Part shown: piece by piece, positions 17,394 to 26,318 of the stretch
Layout: every line of letters starts with the position of its first letter
How positions within the stretch are numbered: position 1 is the first letter of the stretch
Assembly: GCA_024403715.1 (NCBI GenBank)
Contig: JAKSRJ010000015.1
Coordinates: 1 to 50,039 of the forward strand
DNA from: Saccharofermentans sp.
GTDB lineage: Bacteria; Bacillota; Clostridia; Saccharofermentanales; Saccharofermentanaceae
DNA length: 50,039 bases
Direction: 5' to 3'
Notes under the pieces: generated by a model
Seen by the model: the letters and a program-made list of their open reading frames with translations, nothing else
Told to the model about the DNA's origin: nothing
The model's database searches: none
Position numbers and translations under genes: made by a program

Positions 17394-18239
17394 TTACATG
17401 ATTTCAGTTGACTGTGATACGCAGATTTTACGGCCGTCGCAGTCCTTGATGACAAACTGTCTATTAGAGGAGGCCTTTTCAGATTCGTTAGCATCTGGGA
17501 GGTCTTCTACTATTTCTACACCATTGGATTTAAGCTCGTGGTACAAAAGCATTGGTTCAGAAGCATAAATGATAAATTCATACATTGATACAGAACCGAT
17601 TCTTACTGGACTCTCGACCAAGGCTATGACGATATTATCTCTTGTAAGTCTTATGTGAGGCATTTTTTCATCAGATAAGTGAGTTGCCTTAAACCCTAAG
17701 TTTTTCTCGTAAAAGAGAGCTGTCTTAACTGGGTCTACGCAAGCCCAGACTGGTGCTGCAGCATTCATTAAGTGAAGAGCTGAACCTTCTTCCTCTGGCT
17801 GTTCCTCGGAAGACTCAGGCGCCTTTTCTACCTCAGCTTCACTAGCGTTAAACTTAAAGCCTAGAATCTCCTGACAAAAAGCCTTCTCATGCTCGCTTAA
17901 TGAGTCCATCATCTTATGACGCTCCATAATCTCATCCATAGACGGTGAATCAGGTACATCACGTAAGAAATCAACTTTCTCGAGGTATTCAGCGAGATTT
18001 AAAAAGCGAATGTAAAGAGGCATAATTTCCTTAGCATTTGAAGGTAAGTCTACACCCTTTGTTCCGTGAAGCATCATCATGGCATATTCAGTAGCTTCAG
18101 GTGGCATGTTTGCAAAGAGCTTATTCAAAAAAGTTAACTCATCACCTGTGTTATCAGCAACTCCTCCACGCTTAATAGTCTCTTCGAACATATCGAACAC
18201 TACATTAATGTCGTGGAGAGGATAGTTTTTACTAAGCAT
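17394..18239 (-). CDS. Unknown N-terminal domain fused to a VOC (glyoxalase-like) domain
   Basis: A 281-residue protein. The first ~135 residues are helical and unrecognised ('EYAMMMLHGTKGVDLP', 'YIRFLNLAEYLEKV'). An acidic spacer (~140-155) leads to a VOC/glyoxalase-bleomycin resistance type domain (~160-280): 'VDPVKTALFYEKNLGFKATH', 'IRLTRDNIVIALVES', and 'IKDCDGRKICVSQ' at the end. VOC proteins bind metals or small ligands; which residues here would bind metal is not clear. Start ATG 18239 has GGAG upstream. Stop codons of this gene and the NYN gene are directly adjacent. Confidence 0.68.
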   Translation of the reverse strand: MLSKNYPLHDINVVFDMFEETIKRGGVADNTGDELTFLNKLFANMPPEATEYAMMMLHGTKGVDLPSNAKEIMPLYIRFLNLAEYLEKVDFLRDVPDSPSMDEIMERHKMMDSLSEHEKAFCQEILGFKFNASEAEVEKAPESSEEQPEEEGSALHLMNAAAPVWACVDPVKTALFYEKNLGFKATHLSDEKMPHIRLTRDNIVIALVESPVRIGSVSMYEFIIYASEPMLLYHELKSNGVEIVEDLPDANESEKASSNRQFVIKDCDGRKICVSQSTEIM

Positions 18240-18288
18240 ATGGCGCTCCTATATATAATTTTTGTTAAATTATATCATCAAATTCGAA

Positions 18289-18316
18289 TTGAATATTTAT
18301 GCGTTAGTACTATGAT
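18289..18316 (+). promoter_or_regulatory. Predicted promoter of ybaK
   Basis: TTGAAT (-35) and TATGAT (-10) with a 16-bp spacer end 19 bp before the ybaK ATG, implying a very short leader without a strong ribosome site. Confidence 0.45.
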
Positions 18317-18335
18317 ATACACGCGGTAAAAAGAA

Positions 18336-18815
18336 ATGGCAGATTTAAAGAAGACAAATGCGATGAGAATGCTCGATAAAGCTGGTCTCCCATATGAGGC
18401 TATCGAGTACGAGTATGATGAAAATGACCTCGATGGTCATCATGTTGCTGACTTTTTAAATCTCCCTTACGAAGAAGTTTTTAAGACTTTGACAGCAAGA
18501 GGAGATAACGGCGAGTATTTGGTTTTCTGTCTGTCGGTTGATGATGAACTTAACCTTAAGAAAGCAGCGCAGCTTGCGAAGGTAAAGCGTGTCGAGTTAA
18601 TTCATGTTAAGGATTTACTTGGCGTTACAGGCTATATTCGCGGCGGTTGTTCTCCTATCGGTATGAAGAAGAAATATAGAACATTTTTTGATGAGATGAT
18701 TGAGCTTGTTGACATGGTATCCGTAAGTGGTGGTCAGCGTGGTGTTCAAATTAGAATGGACGCTAAGACACTTGTCGAATATACAGAAGCTACAGTCGGT
18801 TCCATCACAATGTAA
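18336..18815 (+). CDS. ybaK: YbaK/EbsC-type aminoacyl-tRNA deacylase (Cys-tRNA-Pro)
   Basis: A 159-residue trans-editing protein that removes wrongly attached amino acids from tRNA, in this subfamily mainly Cys from tRNA-Pro. 'YEEVFKTLTARGDNGEYLV' carries the conserved Lys (K50) and 'GVTGYIRGGCSPIGMKKKY' is the signature that separates YbaK from ProX. 'SVSGGQRGVQI' near the end forms the other wall of the site. It is 11 bp from the antiporter gene and probably co-transcribed with it. Confidence 0.92.
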   Translation: MADLKKTNAMRMLDKAGLPYEAIEYEYDENDLDGHHVADFLNLPYEEVFKTLTARGDNGEYLVFCLSVDDELNLKKAAQLAKVKRVELIHVKDLLGVTGYIRGGCSPIGMKKKYRTFFDEMIELVDMVSVSGGQRGVQIRMDAKTLVEYTEATVGSITM

Positions 18816-18826
18816 GTGAGGCTAAT

Positions 18827-19996
18827 ATGGAATTTGACGTAAGTATGGTTGTAAGAGACATGTGCATCATTGTCTTGGCAGCGAAGTTCTTAGGACTTCT
18901 TGCTCGTAAGATTAAGGTACCAGATGTAGCAGGTGAGATTATCGCCGGATTATTGATTGGACCTTCAGTATTAAACCTCGTTAACACTTCTCAGTATTTA
19001 TCCGCATTAGCAGAAATCGGCGTAATTATGCTTATGTTTTCTGCAGGTCTTTCCACTAACCTAAGATCACTTAAAAAGACAGGCCTTAAGGCAACTGCCA
19101 TCGCAGTCTTTGGCGTATTCGTTCCTCTTATTCTCGGTACAGTTCTTTATATGTGTTTCTACGGTTTTGCTCCATGGGGTGACGAGAAGTTCTATCGTGC
19201 AGTTTTTATCGGAACAATTCTTACAGCAACTTCTGTTAGTATCACAGCTCAGACTTTGAAGGACTTAGGCAGAATCAAGGAAGAAGTTGCTACTACAATT
19301 ATGAGTGCAGCTATTATCGACGATGTCATCGGTATCGTTGTTTTGACATTCGTTATCGGCCTTAAAGATCCTGAAGCAAACGTCGCTAGAGTGTGTATCT
19401 TTACTGTGTTGTTCTTCGTTTTCGTAGCGTTGGTTGGTTACTTAATCTATCGTCTCTTTAAGTACTATGATAAGAAGTACCCACATACAAGAAGAATCCC
19501 AATCTTAGGTCTTGCATTGGCGTTTGGCCTTGCATACTTAGCAGACGATGTATTCGGTGTAGCTGATATCACAGGTGCATTCGTAGCTGGTGTTATCCTT
19601 TGCTCTCTTAAAGACTCTGACTACATTAACCGTAAGATGGACGTTAACTCCTATATGCTCTTTGGTCCAGTATTCTTCTGTTCCATCGGTATTCAGACAG
19701 ACTTGTCTTCCATTAATATGAGCATACTCTGGTTCTCGCTAGCATTTGTTCTAGTTGGTCTTTTGTCTAAGATTATCGGCTGCGGCCTCATCTCGAAATG
19801 CATGCGTTATAGCAATCGTGATTGCCTTAAGATTGGTGTTGGTATGATGACAAGAGGTGAGGTTGCTTTGATTGTTGCTCAGCGTGGACTTCAAGTTGGA
19901 ATGCTTGATTCGACATTCTTTACAAGCGTAATTTTGCTTATCATTATTTCTTCAATTATGACACCAATTATCTTGAAGGGATTATATTCTGAATAG
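18827..19996 (+). CDS. CPA2-family cation/proton antiporter
   Basis: A 389-residue integral membrane protein with ~12 hydrophobic segments in the Na+/H+ exchanger (KefB/NapA-like) fold. Family marks: 'LLARKIKVPDVAGEIIAGLL' (TM1-2), 'TATSVSITAQTLKDLG', the ion-site 'SAAIIDDVIGIVVL' with the DD-type pair, and 'FVAGVILCS'. No C-terminal TrkA-N (KTN) domain is present, so it is the short form. It likely exchanges Na+ or K+ for protons; the ion is not determinable here. Followed by murC after 39 bp. Confidence 0.9.
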   Translation: MEFDVSMVVRDMCIIVLAAKFLGLLARKIKVPDVAGEIIAGLLIGPSVLNLVNTSQYLSALAEIGVIMLMFSAGLSTNLRSLKKTGLKATAIAVFGVFVPLILGTVLYMCFYGFAPWGDEKFYRAVFIGTILTATSVSITAQTLKDLGRIKEEVATTIMSAAIIDDVIGIVVLTFVIGLKDPEANVARVCIFTVLFFVFVALVGYLIYRLFKYYDKKYPHTRRIPILGLALAFGLAYLADDVFGVADITGAFVAGVILCSLKDSDYINRKMDVNSYMLFGPVFFCSIGIQTDLSSINMSILWFSLAFVLVGLLSKIIGCGLISKCMRYSNRDCLKIGVGMMTRGEVALIVAQRGLQVGMLDSTFFTSVILLIIISSIMTPIILKGLYSE

Positions 19997-20035
19997 TGTA
20001 TAATTAATTGATTTATTAATTAAGGAGCACTATTT

Positions 20036-21463
20036 ATGTCTAATCTTAAATTGGAAGAACTTAAGGCAGGCGCCAAGATATACTTCGTAGGAATCGGTGG
20101 CATCTCCATGAGTGGACTTGCTATTCTAACTAAGGGTTACGGATTTAAGGTTGGAGGCTCTGATAATCATCCATCTGAGAGAACTCAAATGCTTGCTAAT
20201 ATGGGCATGTCTATCTATAACTCTCAGGAGTCTGAAAATATAGATGATTTTAATCCAGACTATATCGTTAAGACAGCAGCGATTCTTCCTAAGAACAAGG
20301 AACTTGCTAGAGCTTTGGAGAAGAATCTTACTATCTTCGATCGCTCTGAATTTTTGGGTATCATCACTAATTCATATAAGACTGTAATTAACATCTCAGG
20401 AACTCATGGTAAGACAACAACAACTTCCATGACATCCTTGATGCTTATTGAAGAAGGTCTTGATCCTACAGTGCATCTCGGTGCTCCTCTAGATGTATTC
20501 GGAGGCTCTGTTAAGCTTGGTTCTAATCGTGAGTATTTGGTGTCTGAATCCTGTGAATTTAAGCAGTCATTTTTGGAGTTCAGATCAACTACAGCAGCTA
20601 TCACTAATATCGACCACGATCACGTCGATTGTTATCCAACATTACAGGATGTAATCGATGTATTTGCCAAGTTTACAGATAAGGTTGATGACGATGGATA
20701 TATCGTTGTTAATGGCGCAGATTCTAAGGTTATGGAAGCTATCGAGATTGCAAAGGATGCTCGCGGTAGTATGAATCGTCCAATGCCAGCTGTAATTACA
20801 TGTTCATCTAAGGCTGATATCAAGGCCGACTTTATGGCAGTAAATATCGAATATAACGACGGTCATCCAGCGTTTGATTTAAGTGTTAATGGGGAGGTTA
20901 TAGGAAGAATTCAGCTTAGAATTCCTGGTAACCACAATATCGAGAATGCATTAATCGCTTCTGCCTGTGCATATCTTAATGGTGTATCTGCAAACTCTAT
21001 TGTTAAAGCTTTAAATAGCTTCGGAGGAGCTGACGGTAGATTTACTATTAAGGGTCAGTATAAGGGTTGTGACGTAGTTGTAGACTATGCTCATCATCCA
21101 ACAGCGGCAAAGGTTACTATTGATGCGGCTCTCCACATGCCAAACAATAATGTGTTGGTAGTTTTCCAGCCTTTGACTTTTAATAGAGTTCAGCTTTTGT
21201 TTGATGAGTATGTCGAAGCTCTCTTGCCTTGTAAGCAGTTGCTTTTCGCTGAGATTTTCTCTGATAGAGAAGTAAATACTGGAGTTATTTCTAGTAAGGA
21301 TATTGCTGACGCAATTAATGCCAAGGGTGGTAATGCAGAGTTCTACGCTGATAAGGAAGACTTGAAGCAGCGTATAGATGAGCTCATTAATCCTGGCGAT
21401 ATGATTTTAATCTTAGGCCCAGAAGATATTAGAGAACTCGGTAACGAGCTTTGCCCACAATAA
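20036..21463 (+). CDS. murC: UDP-N-acetylmuramate-L-alanine ligase
   Basis: A 475-residue Mur ligase that adds L-Ala to UDP-MurNAc, the first peptide step of peptidoglycan synthesis, in the cytoplasm. N-terminal 'IYFVGIGGISMSGLA' binds the nucleotide sugar, 'GTHGKTTTT' from residue 122 is the ATP loop, and 'VVDYAHHPT' marks the C-terminal domain. The C-terminal 'VFQPLTFNR' and 'EIFSDRE' differ from the more usual FQPHTYSR and DIYAARE but are conservative. ATG 20036 has AAGGAG. The following membrane-protein gene starts 2 bp after its stop. Confidence 0.95.
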   Translation: MSNLKLEELKAGAKIYFVGIGGISMSGLAILTKGYGFKVGGSDNHPSERTQMLANMGMSIYNSQESENIDDFNPDYIVKTAAILPKNKELARALEKNLTIFDRSEFLGIITNSYKTVINISGTHGKTTTTSMTSLMLIEEGLDPTVHLGAPLDVFGGSVKLGSNREYLVSESCEFKQSFLEFRSTTAAITNIDHDHVDCYPTLQDVIDVFAKFTDKVDDDGYIVVNGADSKVMEAIEIAKDARGSMNRPMPAVITCSSKADIKADFMAVNIEYNDGHPAFDLSVNGEVIGRIQLRIPGNHNIENALIASACAYLNGVSANSIVKALNSFGGADGRFTIKGQYKGCDVVVDYAHHPTAAKVTIDAALHMPNNNVLVVFQPLTFNRVQLLFDEYVEALLPCKQLLFAEIFSDREVNTGVISSKDIADAINAKGGNAEFYADKEDLKQRIDELINPGDMILILGPEDIRELGNELCPQ

Positions 21464-21464
21464 T

Positions 21465-22940
21465 ATGAAGAAAAGCGGTAATACAAAATCAGCTAAGAAA
21501 ACACCGATTGCTTTAATTGCGTTGGGTTTGTCTGTTGTTGTATTGCTTAGCATGTTTATTCTTTGCTTGGTGCCTGGAAGCGGTAAGAATACACGTAATC
21601 CTAAGCTTGTAATCTACCAAGATGGGGGCAATATTCCTAACTTGTCTTTGACTAATTCATTGCATGCTGTTGGTTTTGAGTATGAGTTTTTGGAATTTGG
21701 TGAAGCTTTACCAGATGGTTCGAGTTATGTTGTTGTTGGAGTTGGCCCTAAGGCGCTATCAGTAGTAGATAGATTTAAGGATGATTCCAATGTTGCTGGA
21801 TTTATCTTAATATGCCCTGGATTAGTAGAAGAATACATAAACGAATTATCAGGTATTTATCCATCTTGTGATATTGCTATATTTGAAGGACGTGATACTG
21901 CTACAGAAGCAATCGAGATGTGTCCTGGAAGAATCATTTATGAGAGAATTTCTGGTGATGATACATTATATGGAACGCCTATCAAGCGAGGTGGTTTATT
22001 TGCCTCTAAGGTGTTTGTAAATAACGCTCAAAATAGAACACTATCTTTATCATGCTTTGATATTAATGATCCAAGTAAAGTATGGTTTTCTCCTCTTTTT
22101 CAAAATGAACTTGCTGGTTACTTAAGCGTAACTTATCTTGATATTTCTACACGTGATGCATCTTTTGGCAGAATTAATTCTTGGTTTGTTATCGCGTGGA
22201 TATCAGTTATGTTTGGGTTAGTATCGATTCTTTTGCAGCTTGCAGGCCTCGTAGTTAGTCCGACTGGAGAAGACAAGAAAAAGGCTCCAATTTCTAAGTG
22301 GGTTATTGCTTTAATTGGTGGTATCTCAATAGCAACTACAATTGGTATTATCGCGACTACGTCTTCTGGTACACTTCGAGTATCTATGCCAATGATTTTG
22401 GCGTCTATGCCTCTAATATTTATGGGATGTTTATTTGCTATTAACTTCAAGTGGATATATAACAAAGCAGTTAAGTTTCATCCAACAAAAAACGATAGTA
22501 TTAGGGCTATTACAATTGCGTCGGTTATAGGATTATTCCTATTATTTACGATAATGTTGTTTGCTGATTTGAGAGTGCATGTCATTAATGACGCTGGACT
22601 TGCCTCTGGTATGCTTCTTGGTGCACTAATAGTCGATTCTATCTTTGCTACTGGTCTTATCTATGCTTCCCGTAAATCATCTTTTGCAGGTGAAGGGGCT
22701 AAGAATTGTTTTGGTAATAGATTAATATTCGCTATGATGTTTATTCCAGCTGTTGCCTCCATGATATACGGACTTATCCCATATGAGATTGGAAGTTTCT
22801 ATAATGGTCTTGGCGGAATAGCAATTCTCGTTATTCCATATTTTGCGGTAAAACCTTTGATTAGACACACAGAGAGATCTTTGATACCTGGAATTTTGCA
22901 CGGAATCGCATATACTTTGATTCTTGCTGCTATATTATAA
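21465..22940 (+). CDS. Polytopic membrane protein with extracytoplasmic domain, function unknown
   Basis: A 491-residue protein I do not recognise. Residues ~16-38 are a TM anchor after a Lys-rich start, ~50-230 form a soluble domain, presumably outside, with alternating strand-helix pattern ('VVVGVGPKALSVVD', 'VAGFILICPGLVEEY'), and ~235-491 contain about eight hydrophobic segments. The soluble part looks like a Rossmann-like or hydrolase-like fold without obvious catalytic residues. It begins 2 bp after murC without its own ribosome site, so translation is probably coupled to murC, which suggests but does not prove an envelope role. Confidence 0.62.
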   Translation: MKKSGNTKSAKKTPIALIALGLSVVVLLSMFILCLVPGSGKNTRNPKLVIYQDGGNIPNLSLTNSLHAVGFEYEFLEFGEALPDGSSYVVVGVGPKALSVVDRFKDDSNVAGFILICPGLVEEYINELSGIYPSCDIAIFEGRDTATEAIEMCPGRIIYERISGDDTLYGTPIKRGGLFASKVFVNNAQNRTLSLSCFDINDPSKVWFSPLFQNELAGYLSVTYLDISTRDASFGRINSWFVIAWISVMFGLVSILLQLAGLVVSPTGEDKKKAPISKWVIALIGGISIATTIGIIATTSSGTLRVSMPMILASMPLIFMGCLFAINFKWIYNKAVKFHPTKNDSIRAITIASVIGLFLLFTIMLFADLRVHVINDAGLASGMLLGALIVDSIFATGLIYASRKSSFAGEGAKNCFGNRLIFAMMFIPAVASMIYGLIPYEIGSFYNGLGGIAILVIPYFAVKPLIRHTERSLIPGILHGIAYTLILAAIL

Positions 22941-22959
22941 ATAAATATAGGATTTTTTG

Positions 22960-22988
22960 TTGACACCACTAGGGCTTGATGATATTAT
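22960..22988 (+). promoter_or_regulatory. Consensus sigma-A promoter of the rplU operon
   Basis: TTGACA (22960-22965) and TATTAT (22983-22988) with the ideal 17-bp spacer, predicted start near 22995. Confidence 0.85.
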
Positions 22989-22994
22989 GCTTCG

Positions 22995-23083
22995 GTGACC
23001 GCATACGACGGGCTCCTTAAATCTGCGCTTTTTCGCAGTGCCTGGATGAAGTAGCGAGACTGGAAGAACAGGAGGAAACAAAT
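22995..23083 (+). promoter_or_regulatory. L21 leader RNA upstream of rplU
   Basis: The ~90-nt leader includes GGGCTCCTT, a CTGCG/CGCAG hairpin (23023-23027 with 23034-23038) and an end CTGGAAGAACAGGAGG in which the ribosome site lies. The position and layout match the Firmicute L21 leader, thought to mediate feedback by ribosomal protein L21. A covariance-model search would settle it. Confidence 0.7.
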
Positions 23084-23386
23084 ATGTACGCAGTAATTAA
23101 GACAGGCGGCAAGCAGTACAAGGTTGCTGTAGGTGACGAGATCTTCGTTGAGAAGCTCGACGCTGAGGCTGGTTCTACAATTACTTTCGATGAAGTTTTG
23201 GCTGTTGGCGACGACGACGGTATCAAGGCAGGCAAGGATGTTGCTGCTAAGGTTACAGCTGAGGTTGTTAAGCAGGGCAAGAACAAGAAGGTAGTTGTTC
23301 TTAAGTACAAGGCTAAGAAGGGCTATAGAAGAAAGAATGGCCACAGACAGCCTTATACAAGAGTACGTATCACAGGTATCGCTTAA
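23084..23386 (+). CDS. rplU: 50S ribosomal protein L21
   Basis: A 100-residue L21: starts '[14 protein letters not shown]', ends '[14 protein letters not shown]'. It binds 23S rRNA and contacts L20. Strong AGGAGG ribosome site. First gene of the rplU-prp-rpmA operon, driven by the promoter at 22960. Confidence 0.98.
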   Translation: MYAVIKTGGKQYKVAVGDEIFVEKLDAEAGSTITFDEVLAVGDDDGIKAGKDVAAKVTAEVVKQGKNKKVVVLKYKAKKGYRRKNGHRQPYTRVRITGIA

Positions 23387-23397
23387 GGTATTCTGAG

Positions 23398-23769
23398 ATG
23401 ATTACCGTAAGAATCGTCAGGGACAGTTCTAGAAGAGTAACAGGAATCTTCCTTAATGGACATTCTGGTTACGCTGAGGTCGGTTCCGATATAGTCTGCG
23501 CAGGGGCATCAACCCTGGTATATACTCTAGCTAATTCTCTCGAGAGAATATGCGGATTAGATACAGAATATTCGACAAGAATCGCAGAAGATATGGGTGA
23601 TGGCAATGTATCAGCTGAGATCGTAATACCAGATGGTAGAATTCGAGACAAAGCTGCCCAAGACAGAGCACAGGTGATTATGGAGACGATAGTTCTCGGA
23701 TTCATATCCTTGGCAGAGTCAGTAAATGGCGACGGTGAGAAGTACGTAAACATAGTTGAAGAAATTTGA
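23398..23769 (+). CDS. prp: Ribosomal-processing cysteine protease Prp
   Basis: A 123-residue cysteine protease that removes the N-terminal extension of L27. The catalytic pair is visible: H22 in '[10 protein letters not shown]' and C34 in 'DIVCAGAS', at the spacing seen in other Firmicutes. It is encoded, as usual, between rplU (11 bp upstream) and rpmA (19 bp downstream); its substrate is the next gene. The product and its target together diagnose Firmicutes or relatives. Confidence 0.95.
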   Translation: MITVRIVRDSSRRVTGIFLNGHSGYAEVGSDIVCAGASTLVYTLANSLERICGLDTEYSTRIAEDMGDGNVSAEIVIPDGRIRDKAAQDRAQVIMETIVLGFISLAESVNGDGEKYVNIVEEI

Positions 23770-23788
23770 AACACGGAGGTGTAAAGTT

Positions 23789-24070
23789 ATGCTTAAGATG
23801 AATTTACAGCTCTTCGCTCATAAGAAGGGAATGGGTTCCACTAAGAACGGTCGTGAATCCCAGTCCAAGAGACTTGGAGCTAAGAAGGGCGATGGACAGA
23901 GCGTAATCGCAGGCAACATCATTGTTAGACAGCGCGGCACAAAGATCCATCCAGGTAACAACGTAGGTATCGGATCTGACGACACTCTCTATGCGAAGAT
24001 TGATGGTCTCGTTAAGTACGAGAGAGTTGGTTCTTCCAAGAAGCAGGTTAGCGTTTATCCAGCAAACTGA
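23789..24070 (+). CDS. rpmA: 50S ribosomal protein L27 with cleavable N-terminus
   Basis: A 93-residue L27. The N-terminus '[10 protein letters not shown]' followed by 'HKKGMGST' is the Firmicute precursor; Prp is expected to cut after residue 10 so that the mature tail reaches the peptidyl-transferase centre. '[17 protein letters not shown]' and '[17 protein letters not shown]' are diagnostic. ATG 23789 is chosen for its GGAGGTG site and the exact position of the cleavage motif, not the longer frame from 23756. Confidence 0.97.
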   Translation: MLKMNLQLFAHKKGMGSTKNGRESQSKRLGAKKGDGQSVIAGNIIVRQRGTKIHPGNNVGIGSDDTLYAKIDGLVKYERVGSSKKQVSVYPAN

Positions 24071-24099
24071 TTGCTATAGGAATACTAAGTAGTATTTAT

Positions 24100-24130
24100 T
24101 GCCTGTCGAATTTGTTCGGCAGGCATTTTT
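24100..24130 (+). terminator. Rho-independent terminator after rpmA
   Basis: An 11-bp stem TGCCTGTCGAA/TTCGGCAGGCA (one wobble), loop TTTG, then TTTTT. A smaller AATACT/AGTATT hairpin precedes it (24081-24096). Confidence 0.88.
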
Positions 24131-24149
24131 CTTAATAAAGGGTAATAAG

Positions 24150-25433
24150 ATGTTTATCGATCATTCTAAAATTTATGTAAAAGCAGGAGACGGCGGCGCG
24201 GGAATGTGTTCATTCCATACCGAGAAGTTCGTTACTAATGGTGGTCCAGATGGTGGCGACGGCGGTAAGGGTGGCGACGTTGTTTTTTATGCTGTAGCAA
24301 AGCTTACTACTTTGCAGAGCTTCCGCTTTAAGCATAAGTTTGTAGCCCCTAATGGTGAGAAGGGTATGAACCGTAAAATGTACGGCAAGGGCGGCGAGGA
24401 TTTAAGAATCGGCGTTCCTGTTGGTACAGTTATTAAAGACGCAGAATCAGGCAAGATCCTTGCAGATCTTACAGAGGATAAGCAGGAAGTCATCATCTGT
24501 AAGGGTGGTAAGGGCGGCCTTGGAAATATGCATTTCGCAAATAGTGTTAGACAAGCTCCACAGTTCGCTCATATGGGTCATCCAGGTGAGGAGAAGAATA
24601 TTCTTGTTGAATTAAAGCTCATCGCTGATGTTGGCCTTGTAGGCTATCCTAACGCAGGTAAGTCTACTTTGCTTTCTGTTATGACAAGAGCTAAGCCTAA
24701 GATTGCTGATTATCCATTTACTACATTGGAGCCAGTTTTGGGTGTTGTTCAGTCATACGATACAGCTTTTGTTATTGCTGATATTCCTGGCCTTATTGAT
24801 AACGCTTCTGAAGGTGCAGGCTTAGGCCATGACTTCTTAAGACATATTGAGAGAACAAGAGTATTGATTCACGTAGTTGATGTATCAGCTCATGATGGTC
24901 GTGATCCTCTTGATGACTTTAAGTCTATTAACAGAGAGCTCGAGAGATTTAACGCTGATTTGTCTAAGCGCCCACAGGTAGTTGCTGTTAACAAGTGTGA
25001 TGCTGCAGATCCTGAAGAGATTGAACTCTTTATGGAAGAAGTTAAAGCTATGGGCGTTGAAGATATATTTGTAATTAGTGCTGCAACACGTCAGGGTATA
25101 GACGAGTTGACTGCTAAGGTTACAGAACTTGTATCTAAGCTTCCACCACCAGTTATTCATGAAGTTATTAATGAGACTGAAGAGAAGCTTTATAAGTACG
25201 AGGAGAAGGACCAGTACGCTATCTGGTTTGATGACGAAGAGAACATGTTCGTTATCGAAGGTGACTGGGCGAAGAGAATTATGCAGACAACTAACTTTGA
25301 TGTCTACGATTCAGCTCAGTACTTCGAGCGTGCGATGGTTAAGGCTGGAGTTAACGATGCACTTAAAAAGGCCGGCGTTAAGGAAGGCGACCTCGTTAGA
25401 ATTGATGATTTTGTATTTGAGTGGGTTGATTAA
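24150..25433 (+). CDS. obgE: Obg-family GTPase
   Basis: A 427-residue ribosome-associated GTPase used in 50S assembly and stress control. Glycine-rich Obg domain (1-~158: 'GGPDGGDGGKGGDV'), G domain with G1 'GYPNAGKST' (from 165), G3 'DIPGLIDNASEGAGLGHDF' and G4 'NKCD', then a C-terminal OCT domain ending 'DLVRIDDFVFEWVD'. ATG at 24150 is chosen (AAAGGG upstream and MFIDHSKIYVKAGDGGAG start); the longer frame starts with TTG inside the terminator. It is separated from rpmA by that terminator. Confidence 0.97.
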   Translation: MFIDHSKIYVKAGDGGAGMCSFHTEKFVTNGGPDGGDGGKGGDVVFYAVAKLTTLQSFRFKHKFVAPNGEKGMNRKMYGKGGEDLRIGVPVGTVIKDAESGKILADLTEDKQEVIICKGGKGGLGNMHFANSVRQAPQFAHMGHPGEEKNILVELKLIADVGLVGYPNAGKSTLLSVMTRAKPKIADYPFTTLEPVLGVVQSYDTAFVIADIPGLIDNASEGAGLGHDFLRHIERTRVLIHVVDVSAHDGRDPLDDFKSINRELERFNADLSKRPQVVAVNKCDAADPEEIELFMEEVKAMGVEDIFVISAATRQGIDELTAKVTELVSKLPPPVIHEVINETEEKLYKYEEKDQYAIWFDDEENMFVIEGDWAKRIMQTTNFDVYDSAQYFERAMVKAGVNDALKKAGVKEGDLVRIDDFVFEWVD

Positions 25434-25541
25434 CATTTGAGTTTACAAACTGTTAATATAAATTCACTATGAATCCTTAATGTTCTAGTATTATAGAGTC
25501 ATAGATAACGAGTTTGTAAGTTTTATTGAAGTTTGTATAAG

Positions 25542-25567
25542 AAGCCTCTGCTGATGCAGAGGCCTTT
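25542..25567 (+). terminator. Rho-independent terminator after obgE
   Basis: Stem AAGCCTCTGC/GCAGAGGC with loop TGAT and CTTTTT tail, between the convergent obgE and ABC transporter genes; T-run is much weaker on the minus strand. Confidence 0.88.
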
Positions 25568-25574
25568 TTATTTG

Positions 25575-26318
25575 TTATAGAACTTTTGCTAAGAATGACT
25601 TAAGTCTCTCGTTGTCTTGCTTGCCGAAGATATCATCAGGTGAGCCGTCAACAATAATCTTACCACCGTCCATGAATATGACGCGGTTACCAACCTCACG
25701 GGCAAATCCCATCTCGTGAGTTACAACTACCATGGTCATACCTTCCTTGGCGAGGTCCTTCATAACATCTAATACTTCGCCAACCATCTCTGGGTCCAAA
25801 GCTGAAGTAGGTTCGTCAAAAAGTAATACATCAGGCTCCATAGCAAGAGCTCTAACGATAGCTATACGCTGTTTTTGGCCACCTGATAGCTGAGATGGAT
25901 AAGATGCTCCACGGTCACCAAGTGCAACCTTCTTCAAAAGCTTATTTGCCTGTTCTTCAGCCTCTTCCTTAGATTTGCCAAGAAGCTTACGAGGAGCGAG
26001 TGTCATGTTCTCGAGAATAGATAAATGAGGGAAGAGGTTAAAATGCTGGAATACCATTCCCATCTTCTGACGCATCTTATTAATATCGCAGCTAGGAGAT
26101 GTAATGTCAGTGCCTTCAAATAAAATCTGTCCACTAGTTGGACGCTCAAGCAAATTCAAAGATCTAAGTAAGGTAGATTTACCAGAACCAGAAGGCCCGA
26201 TGATAACTACAACCTCACCTTTCTCAATATCAATGCTTACGCCGTCAAGAGCCTTGATAGCGCCACCGTTATAGTGTTTCTTAAGGTCTTTTACAGAAAT
26301 AATAGGATTAGCGCTCAC
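25575..26318 (-). CDS. Polar amino-acid ABC transporter, ATP-binding subunit (GlnQ-like)
   Basis: A 247-residue ABC ATPase of the polar amino-acid uptake type. Walker A 'GPSGSGKST', Q-loop '[11 protein letters not shown]', signature 'LSGGQKQR', Walker B '[15 protein letters not shown]' and switch '[11 protein letters not shown]' are all intact. '[18 protein letters not shown]' is typical of GlnQ/ArtP/TcyN relatives. Its start overlaps the end of the permease gene by 11 bp. Last gene of a three-gene import operon; substrate (Gln, Arg, cystine, other) is not determinable here. Confidence 0.93.
   Translation of the reverse strand: MSANPIISVKDLKKHYNGGAIKALDGVSIDIEKGEVVVIIGPSGSGKSTLLRSLNLLERPTSGQILFEGTDITSPSCDINKMRQKMGMVFQHFNLFPHLSILENMTLAPRKLLGKSKEEAEEQANKLLKKVALGDRGASYPSQLSGGQKQRIAIVRALAMEPDVLLFDEPTSALDPEMVGEVLDVMKDLAKEGMTMVVVTHEMGFAREVGNRVIFMDGGKIIVDGSPDDIFGKQDNERLKSFLAKVL

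Noticed and set aside
23756..23788. Upstream start for L27 at 23756
   Set aside because: The GGAGGTG site and Prp cleavage motif fix the start at 23789.
25434..25574. Hidden small gene between obgE and the ABC operon
   Set aside because: No ribosome site with an open frame; only a terminator is visible.
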